In this document: one piece after another, positions 56,612-64,000 of the stretch
Numbering within the stretch: the first letter of the stretch is position 1
How the letters are laid out: the number at the start of each line of letters is the position of its first letter
Assembly (NCBI RefSeq): GCF_001005085.2
Contig: NZ_LBMU02000013.1
Location: forward strand, 1-64,000
From: Streptomyces humi
Lineage (GTDB): Bacteria; Actinomycetota; Actinomycetes; Streptomycetales; Streptomycetaceae
DNA: 64,000 nt
Direction of reading: 5' to 3'
Translations under genes and position numbers: made by a program
Notes under the pieces: model-generated
Told to the model about the DNA's origin: nothing
The model's input: only the letters and a program-made list of their open reading frames with translations
The model's database searches: none

Positions 56612-57616
56612 ATGCTCTCCGGGAACGGTCGTCACCGTCGCCCCCGTCAGGCTCCGGCGCTCCTCGTGGCGGCCGGCGTGACCGGCTCCGCGATCGCCAT
56701 TCCGCTGCTCGGCGCCGCGAGCGCCAACGCGGCCGACGGCACGACCTGGGACAAGGTGGCCGAGTGCGAGAGCGCCGGTTCCTGGAGCATGGACAGCGGC
56801 AACGGCTACTACGGCGGCCTCCAGATGTCCCAGGACGACTGGGACAAGTACGGCGGCACGGACTACGCCGCGACGCCCGACCAGGCGAGCCGTTCGCAGC
56901 AGATCGCGGTCGCCGAGAAGATACTCGCGGACCAGGGCACCAAGCCCTGGCGGACCTGTGCCCTGCTGGCCGGGCTGTCGTCGGACGACGCCTCGGTGAA
57001 CGTCGACACGGGCCTCGACGGATCGGGTGACGCGTCCGGCTCCGCGGACGACTCCTCCGACGCGTCCTCCGGGCTGTCCGACTCGTCCACCTCGACCGGC
57101 TCCGGCTCCTCGTCGACGGCGAAGGACTCCGGGACCGAGTCCGCGAGCCCGTCGCCGAGTTCCGGCGCGAGCGACGACGCCGAGAAGGACACGTCCCACA
57201 AGTCCGGCAAGACGGACAAGTCATCGTCTTCCGGCTCCGCCACCTCCAAGGCGAGCGAGAACCCCGTCATCGCGGACGATGACAGCGACTCGGACAATTC
57301 GTGGCAGAACGGCAGTTCTTGGAGTCTGGTCGACACGGGCGCCGTCAGTAGCGGCGGCAAGCACCGTGGTGACTCGGCGGACGAAAGCGTGACAAACGGT
57401 CAGAAGGTCGCATCCTCCGGTCGTCACGCCTCCACCGCGGCCGGTACGTACACCGTCCGCGACGGCGACACCCTCGCCTCGATCGCCGACTCCCTTGGCC
57501 TCGACGGCGGGTGGCGTGCGCTCTACGCCGCGAACAAGGCGGACATCGGCGCCGACCCGAACGACATCGCCCCCGGTCAGACCCTGAAACTCAGCGGCGA
57601 ATCGGACCAGAAGTAG
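56612..57616 (+). CDS. LysM resuscitation-promoting factor (Rpf), longer paralogue
   Basis: 334 aa secreted muralytic enzyme. The signal peptide (about 1-43, ending SANA) is followed by the Rpf transglycosylase-like domain ([39 protein letters not shown]) with the catalytic Glu in AECES. A ~150-residue Ser/Asp-rich linker follows, then a C-terminal LysM (YTVRDGDTLASIADSLGLDGGWRALYAANK). It cleaves peptidoglycan to aid spore germination and growth resumption. ATG 56612 with AAAGG upstream. No riboswitch-like leader seen, unlike the paralogue downstream. Confidence 0.93.
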   Translation: MLSGNGRHRRPRQAPALLVAAGVTGSAIAIPLLGAASANAADGTTWDKVAECESAGSWSMDSGNGYYGGLQMSQDDWDKYGGTDYAATPDQASRSQQIAVAEKILADQGTKPWRTCALLAGLSSDDASVNVDTGLDGSGDASGSADDSSDASSGLSDSSTSTGSGSSSTAKDSGTESASPSPSSGASDDAEKDTSHKSGKTDKSSSSGSATSKASENPVIADDDSDSDNSWQNGSSWSLVDTGAVSSGGKHRGDSADESVTNGQKVASSGRHASTAAGTYTVRDGDTLASIADSLGLDGGWRALYAANKADIGADPNDIAPGQTLKLSGESDQK

Positions 57617-57635
57617 CGGGAGTTGACGTCCCGCT
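57615..57635 (+). terminator. Short hairpin overlapping the rpf stop codon
   Basis: 7-bp stem AGCGGGA/TCCCGCT (57615-57621, 57629-57635) starting within the TAG stop. Weak, no T-tract; the AT-richer stretch after it (to 57722) probably holds the promoter of the riboswitch and the second rpf gene. Confidence 0.3.
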
Positions 57636-57730
57636 TCGGGATTAATGTCCGTTTTGGTGAAAGTGTGGGATGAGTCTCAGAAGCCCTGATCATCTTTGAA
57701 ATTCACCTGATCGTCTGTTTACGGTCAAGG

Positions 57731-58715
<985 letters not shown>

Positions 58716-58797
58716 GACCCAACTGAATCACAGCCCCCACACAACCGTGGTCCCCATAGTGGGGGCCATGTGAGGGCAGCCCCCGTCCCCCACGGGC

Positions 58798-58839
58798 CCC
58801 CGCTCCGGTGCGTCTCCCCCCGAACGCACCGGAGCGGGG
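58798..58839 (+). terminator. Rho-independent terminator after rpfA
   Basis: Perfect 16-bp stem CCCCGCTCCGGTGCGT/ACGCACCGGAGCGGGG (58798-58813, 58824-58839), 10-nt loop, followed by TTTCTCTTT. Confidence 0.95.
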
Positions 58840-58920
58840 TTTCTCTTTGTGGCCGCCGCTTGACCCGCTCCGCGGTCGCCGCTTGACCCGCTCTTCTTCC
58901 GTTCTTCATCGGGACCCCCT

Positions 58921-58939
58921 TTGTTCCGCGCGTGAACAA
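58921..58939. promoter_or_regulatory. Inverted repeat TTGTTC-N7-GAACAA upstream of eno
   Basis: Perfect 6-bp arms with a 7-bp spacer, 149-167 bp before the eno start and about 60 bp upstream of the probable -10. Looks like a dimeric repressor or activator site; the factor is not known to me. Confidence 0.45.
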
Positions 58940-59021
58940 TGAGTACCGTCAGTGTGTCCACGGGCCGGTCGGTCGACCGGCTGACGGCCCTGGGACGGTT
59001 AGGCTCTAGTCGCAAGGCTGA

Positions 59022-60368
<1,347 letters not shown>

Positions 60369-60408
60369 GCCGGTACCGCCTCTAGTGGGTAAGGCTTAGC
60401 CAGTCGTA

Positions 60409-60453
60409 CGTACGTCCCCGTACCCGGTCCCGTACCGTGTGCGGGGACGTACG
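60409..60453. terminator. Long inverted repeat between eno and divIC
   Basis: Perfect 12-bp arms CGTACGTCCCCG (60409-60420) and CGGGGACGTACG (60442-60453) with a 21-nt loop that can itself pair. It is probably the eno terminator, but being 22 bp from the divIC start it could also tune divIC translation. Confidence 0.6.
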
Positions 60454-60475
60454 CACGTATCAGGGAGGCGGGGAC

Positions 60476-60952
60476 ATGGCCGTGAAGGACCGGGACCGGT
60501 TCTCCACCGCGACCAGGCTCAAGCTGCTCGGCGAGCAGACGGCGGCCCGGGTCTACCGCTCCCAGACCAAACGGCAGGCCCGCCGCTCCCGGCTCACCGG
60601 CCGGGCGGCGCTGCTCGCGATCGTGCTGTGCACGATGATCGTCGCGCTCGCCTATCCGATGCGGCAGTACGTCTCCCAGCGCGCCGAGATCGCCGACCAG
60701 GAACGCCAGCAGCGGCAGGCCCGGCAGCGGGTCGAGCAGCTGCGCGACCTGAAGGCGCGGTGGCAGGACGACACGTACGCCGAGCAGCAGATCCGGCAGC
60801 GGCTGCACTACGTGATGCCGGGCGAGACCGGGTACGTCGTGATCGACCCCGGTGCCGCCAAGCAGGCGCGCGCGGACCTCGGGGCGGCCGACCGGCCCTG
60901 GTACGCGAACGTCTGGGACGGCGTCGACAAGTCCGACGCGTCCGACCAGTGA
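60476..60952 (+). CDS. divIC: Septum formation initiator DivIC/FtsB
   Basis: 158 aa. A basic cytoplasmic ~55 residues, one membrane helix (AALLAIVLCTMIVALAYPM), then an extracellular leucine/glutamine coiled coil (AEIADQERQQRQARQRVEQLRDLKARW) and the DivIC/FtsB tail DTYAEQQIRQRLHYVMPGETGYVVID. It links FtsL/FtsQ in the divisome, active in sporulation septation in Streptomyces. ATG 60476 has AGGGAGG. The downstream DUF501 gene begins at or just after its stop. Confidence 0.93.
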   Translation: MAVKDRDRFSTATRLKLLGEQTAARVYRSQTKRQARRSRLTGRAALLAIVLCTMIVALAYPMRQYVSQRAEIADQERQQRQARQRVEQLRDLKARWQDDTYAEQQIRQRLHYVMPGETGYVVIDPGAAKQARADLGAADRPWYANVWDGVDKSDASDQ

Positions 60953-60981
60953 ACCGACAGAAAGCCACGCAGAACACAGTC

Positions 60982-61536
60982 ATGCAAACGCCTCCGCCCT
61001 CCACTCCGCGTACCGAGCCCACCGACGCCGACGTCGAGGCCTTCAAGCAGCAGCTCGGGCGGCCGCCGCGCGGGCTGCGGGCGATCGCGCACCGGTGCCC
61101 GTGCGGGCAGCCGGACGTCGTGGAGACCGCGCCGCGGCTGCCGGACGGGACGCCGTTCCCGACGCTGTACTACCTGACGTGCCCGAAGGCCGCGTCCGCG
61201 ATCGGGACGCTCGAGGCCAACGGTGTCATGAAGGAGATGACGGCGCGGCTGGAGAGCGATCCGGAGCTGGCGGCGGCGTACCGGGCCGCGCACGAGGACT
61301 ACGTCCGGCGCCGGGACGAGATCGAGGAGCTGACGGGCTTTCCGAGCGCGGGGGGTATGCCGGACCGGGTGAAGTGCCTGCACGTGCTCGTCGCGCACTC
61401 GCTGGCGGCGGGGCCGGGCGTGAACCCGCTCGGCGACGAGGCGATCGCGATGCTGCCGGAGTGGTGGGCCAAGGGGGCCTGTGTGACGCTCGCCGGTGAC
61501 CACGCTTCGGCGCAGACCCCGGAGGGCGACAAGTGA
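60982..61536 (+). CDS. DUF501 protein
   Basis: 184 aa cytoplasmic protein of the DUF501 family: DVEAFKQQLGRPPRGLRAIAHRCPCGQPDVVETAPRLPDGTPFPTLYYLTCPKA, with a CPCGxP motif and a later Cys, which could bind metal. Conserved between divIC and ppx in actinobacteria; the biochemical role is unknown. ATG 60982; a GTG at 60949 overlapping the divIC stop is possible but the ORF before ATG lacks similarity. The stop overlaps the ppx GTG (GTGA). Confidence 0.9.
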   Translation: MQTPPPSTPRTEPTDADVEAFKQQLGRPPRGLRAIAHRCPCGQPDVVETAPRLPDGTPFPTLYYLTCPKAASAIGTLEANGVMKEMTARLESDPELAAAYRAAHEDYVRRRDEIEELTGFPSAGGMPDRVKCLHVLVAHSLAAGPGVNPLGDEAIAMLPEWWAKGACVTLAGDHASAQTPEGDK

Positions 61537-62474
61537 CCCGCGTCGCCGCCATCGACTGCGGTACCAACTCCATCCGGCTGCTCGTCGCCGACGTGACCCC
61601 TGAGACGGGTGAACTCGTCGACCTGGACCGCCGCATGACGATCGTCCGGCTCGGGCAGGGCGTCGACCGGACCGGGCGGCTGGCGCCGGAGGCGCTCGCG
61701 CGGACGTTCGCCGCCTGCCGGGAGTACGCGGCGGTCATCAAGGAGCACGGTGCCGAGCGGCTGCGGTTCGTCGCCACCTCCGCGTCCCGTGACGCCGAGA
61801 ACCGGGACGAGTTCGTGCGGGGCGTGCTGGACATCCTCGGTGTCGAGCCCGAGGTCATCACCGGCGACCAGGAGGCCGAGTTCTCCTTCACCGGGGCCAC
61901 CAGGGAGCTGGGTGGCCGGGAGGACCTCGCCAAGCCGTTCCTCGTCGTGGACATCGGCGGTGGTTCGACGGAGTTCGTGGTCGGGGACGCGCACGTGCGG
62001 GCCGCGCGCTCCGTGGACGTCGGCTGTGTGCGGATGACCGAGCGGCACCTGGTGCACGAGGGGCACGTCAGTGACCCGCCCACCGAGGCCGAGACCGCCT
62101 CCATGTGGGCCGACATCGAGCGGGCCCTCGACCTCGCGGAGGAGACCGTGCCGTTGCGCGAGGCGCGCACCCTGGTCGGTCTCGCCGGATCCGTCACCAC
62201 GCTGTCCGCCATCCACCAGGACCTGCCGGAGTACGACTCCGCCGCCATCCACCACTCGCGTATCCCCTATGCGCGGGTCCGGGAGCTCACCGAGTGGCTG
62301 CTGCGGTCGACGCACGCCGAGCGGGCGGCGATCCCCTCCATGCACCCCGGCCGGGTCGACGTGATCGGCGCCGGCGCCCTCGTCCTCCAGTCGATCATGG
62401 AGCGGGTGGGTGCGGAGGAGGTCGTGGTGAGCGAGCACGACATCCTGGACGGCATCGCCTGGTCCGTCGCCTAG
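61533..62474 (+). CDS. ppx: Exopolyphosphatase / pppGpp phosphohydrolase (Ppx/GppA family)
   Basis: 313 aa, the short actinobacterial form. ASKHA-fold signatures: AAIDCGTNSIRLLVAD, FVATSASRDAENRDEF, VVDIGGGSTEFVVG and SVDVGCVRMTERHL, and a C-terminal AIPSMHPGRVDVIGAGALVL. It degrades polyphosphate processively or hydrolyses pppGpp; the two activities cannot be told apart from sequence. GTG overlaps the DUF501 stop. Last gene of the divIC operon, followed by tandem repeats. Confidence 0.94.
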   Translation: MTRVAAIDCGTNSIRLLVADVTPETGELVDLDRRMTIVRLGQGVDRTGRLAPEALARTFAACREYAAVIKEHGAERLRFVATSASRDAENRDEFVRGVLDILGVEPEVITGDQEAEFSFTGATRELGGREDLAKPFLVVDIGGGSTEFVVGDAHVRAARSVDVGCVRMTERHLVHEGHVSDPPTEAETASMWADIERALDLAEETVPLREARTLVGLAGSVTTLSAIHQDLPEYDSAAIHHSRIPYARVRELTEWLLRSTHAERAAIPSMHPGRVDVIGAGALVLQSIMERVGAEEVVVSEHDILDGIAWSVA

Positions 62475-62476
62475 GC

Positions 62477-62562
62477 CTGTCCGGCCCCTCGGCTGTCCGG
62501 CCCCTCGGCTGATCGGCCTGTCCGGCCCTTCGGCTGAGCGGTCCGTGCGGCCCCTCGGCTGA
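62477..62562. repeat. 16-bp tandem repeat after ppx
   Basis: Two exact copies of CTGTCCGGCCCCTCGG (62477-62492, 62493-62508), a third with one mismatch at 62518-62533 and degenerate copies to about 62562. It lies directly behind the ppx stop. Confidence 0.88.
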
Positions 62563-62634
62563 GCAGGTGGGGTATGCGGATGAGCGGTTTTTCGGCTCGT
62601 GACACGCCGTGCCACGACACTCCGTCGGAAACCT

Positions 62635-62652
62635 TCGTGAAGTTCTTCACAA
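62635..62652. promoter_or_regulatory. Candidate Rex operator upstream of ndh
   Basis: TCGTGAA-GTTC-TTCACAA matches 13 of 14 fixed positions of the Rex operator TTGTGAA-N4-TTCACAA. The NADH/NAD+-sensing repressor Rex is known in Streptomyces to control respiratory genes. The site is 320-337 bp before the ndh start, so the promoter should lie near it with a long leader. Confidence 0.7.
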
Positions 62653-62971
62653 GGAATTCCGCGCAGGTGAGGGGTCCGGAGGGGCCTGTTGGGCCGTACG
62701 GGGTCACAACGGGCCGGTGCGGGTGCTCAGGAGAGCGTTCAGGGGGTGTTCCGGGAGGCCCTCGCGAGGGTGGCGTCGGGGGTCCTCACGGTGCCCCCGG
62801 AAGCCTGGAGAGGCAGCTCACGCGGCATTGACAACGGGTCGTATCGGAAGTGGGTTCCCGTCGGTGACCATGACCTGTGTCACGTGGGCCGCGGAGTGTA
62901 GCACGACCCCTGTGGAAGCTTGTGAAGGGGCGCACGAGCGGACCCCCCGGGGCGGGTGGATACTCGATGCC

Positions 62972-64000
62972 ATGAGCACCACGGAGCGTCCCAGGATCCT
63001 CGTAGTAGGCGGTGGGTACGTAGGCCTGTACGCAGCTCGGCGCATCCTCAAGAAGATGCGCTACGGCGAGGCGACCGTCACGGTCGTCGACCCCCGGTCG
63101 TACATGACCTACCAGCCCTTCCTCCCCGAAGCCGCCGCCGGCAGCATCTCCCCTCGGCACGTCGTCGTCCCGCTGCGACGCGTGCTGCCGAAGGCGGAGG
63201 TCCTCACCGGCCGGGTCACCACCATCGACCAGGACCGCAAGGTCGCCACGATCGCCCCGCTGGTCGGCGAGGCGTACGAGCTGCCCTTCGACTACCTGGT
63301 CATCGCGCTCGGCGCGGTCTCCCGCACCTTCCCGATCCCCGGCCTCGCCGAGCAGGGCATCGGCATGAAGGGCATCGAGGAGTCCATCGGCCTGCGCAAC
63401 CACGTCCTCGAGCAGCTGGACAAGGCCGACTCCACGACCGACGAGGAGATCCGCCGCAAGGCGCTCACCTTCGTCTTCGTCGGTGGTGGCTTCGCGGGCG
63501 CGGAGACCATCGGCGAGGTCGAGGACATGGCCCGTGACGCGGCGAAGTACTACAAGAACGTGTCCCGCGAGGACATGCGCTTCATCCTGGTCGACGCCGC
63601 CGACAAGATCCTCCCCGAGGTCGGCCCCAAGCTCGGCCTGTACGGCAAGGAGCACCTGGAGAGCCGCGGTGTGGAGATCTACCTCTCCACCTCGATGGAC
63701 TCCTGCGTCGGCGGTCACGTGGTGCTGAAGAACGGCCTCGAGGTCGACTCGAACACGATCGTGTGGACGGCCGGCGTCAAGCCGAACCCGGCGCTCGCCC
63801 GCTACGGGCTGCCGCTGGGTCCGCGCGGTCACGTGGACACCGCCCCGACCCTCCAGGTGCAGGGCACCGACTACATCTGGGCCGCGGGCGACAACGCCCA
63901 GGTGCCGGACGTCGCCGCCCGCAAGGCCGGTGTGGAGAACGCCTGGTGCCCGCCGAACGCGCAGCACGCGCTGCGTCAGGCCAAGGTCCTCGGCGACAAC
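62972..64000 (+). CDS. ndh: Type II NADH dehydrogenase, 3'-truncated by the window end
   Basis: The first 343 codons are present and the frame is open at position 64000. It is a membrane-associated flavoprotein oxidising NADH and reducing menaquinone without proton pumping. FAD motif ILVVGGGYVGLYAARR at the N-terminus, FLPEAAAGSI, NAD motif FVFVGGGFAGAETIGEV at about 172-188, and the second FAD motif YIWAAGDNAQVP with a quinone-site-like segment (AWCPPNAQHALRQA) near the end. ATG 62972 has only weak G-rich upstream sequence. Probably under Rex redox control. Confidence 0.93.
   Translation, partial: MSTTERPRILVVGGGYVGLYAARRILKKMRYGEATVTVVDPRSYMTYQPFLPEAAAGSISPRHVVVPLRRVLPKAEVLTGRVTTIDQDRKVATIAPLVGEAYELPFDYLVIALGAVSRTFPIPGLAEQGIGMKGIEESIGLRNHVLEQLDKADSTTDEEIRRKALTFVFVGGGFAGAETIGEVEDMARDAAKYYKNVSREDMRFILVDAADKILPEVGPKLGLYGKEHLESRGVEIYLSTSMDSCVGGHVVLKNGLEVDSNTIVWTAGVKPNPALARYGLPLGPRGHVDTAPTLQVQGTDYIWAAGDNAQVPDVAARKAGVENAWCPPNAQHALRQAKVLGDN

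Larger units (their letters stand above)
62475..62971. other. 497-bp gene-free region between ppx and ndh
   Basis: It contains a 16-bp tandem array (62477-62562), a near-consensus Rex operator (62635-62652) and the ndh promoter. Short frames in it have no ribosome sites and no recognisable protein. Confidence 0.7.

Noticed and set aside
62786-63967. A 393-codon frame opposite ndh
   Set aside because: Antisense artefact; the plus strand has two complete Rossmann motifs.

Overview
The window is high-GC actinobacterial chromosome, almost certainly Streptomyces. The evidence is strong G/C bias at third codon positions, frequent GTG/TTG starts, ATGA/GTGA stop-start overlaps, two LysM resuscitation-promoting-factor genes, and a gene order (galTEK, ppc, pth, rplY, prs, glmU, mfd, a CYP107-like P450, two rpf genes, eno, divIC, ppx, ndh) that, from memory, matches the S. 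coelicolor SCO31xx to SCO309x core region read in reverse. I saw no insertion sequence, prophage, CRISPR array or rRNA. The only RNA genes found are tRNA-Gln(TTG) and a c-di-AMP (ydaO-type) riboswitch.

Layout. 1-9.7 kb: a PQQ-repeat membrane protein, then the galactose locus, in which an SSS symporter diverges from galT-galE-galK, flanked by two NarL/LuxR-type regulators, one with a receiver that has lost its phosphoacceptor. 9.7-16.6 kb: a MarR/methyltransferase/VOC locus, a CsbD stress protein, a TetR-desaturase operon and PEP carboxylase. 16.7-21.5 kb: a minus-strand housekeeping block (pth, rplY, prs, glmU, tRNA-Gln). 21.5-23.9 kb: an HTH protein with a possible homing-endonuclease-like C-terminus, abutting the tRNA, and an orphan histidine kinase.

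23.9-29.3 kb is the accessory highlight. It is a divergent cluster built from polymorphic-toxin and immunity domains: a YwqJ-like deaminase and a SUKH-3 protein on the minus strand, and, on the plus strand, a WHH-nuclease-like/SUKH fusion followed by a YrhB/proline-rich/deaminase/SUKH-4 fusion. No secretion or delivery module is visible.

29.5-43 kb: a DivIVA-like coiled-coil protein, a DUF485/acetate-type symporter pair, an MFS exporter, an ABC ATPase with FtsX permease, mfd, and a secreted HNH-type nuclease. 43-53.2 kb: a minus-strand group (TPR-like protein, M48-type protease, lipoprotein, small secreted peptide), a DNA methylase-like protein with a 27-bp minisatellite, a membrane protein with a Ser/Thr kinase, and a secreted DUF1906 protein. 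53.3-64 kb: a SurA-like lipoprotein, MazG, the P450, two Rpf proteins (the second behind the riboswitch), eno-divIC-DUF501-ppx, and a truncated type II NADH dehydrogenase preceded by a near-consensus Rex operator.

The intergenic DNA is unusually rich in short tandem repeats (6 to 20 bp units) and strong GC hairpins. Positions of starts were chosen mainly from Shine-Dalgarno spacing and from stop-start overlaps; alternatives are given where they matter.
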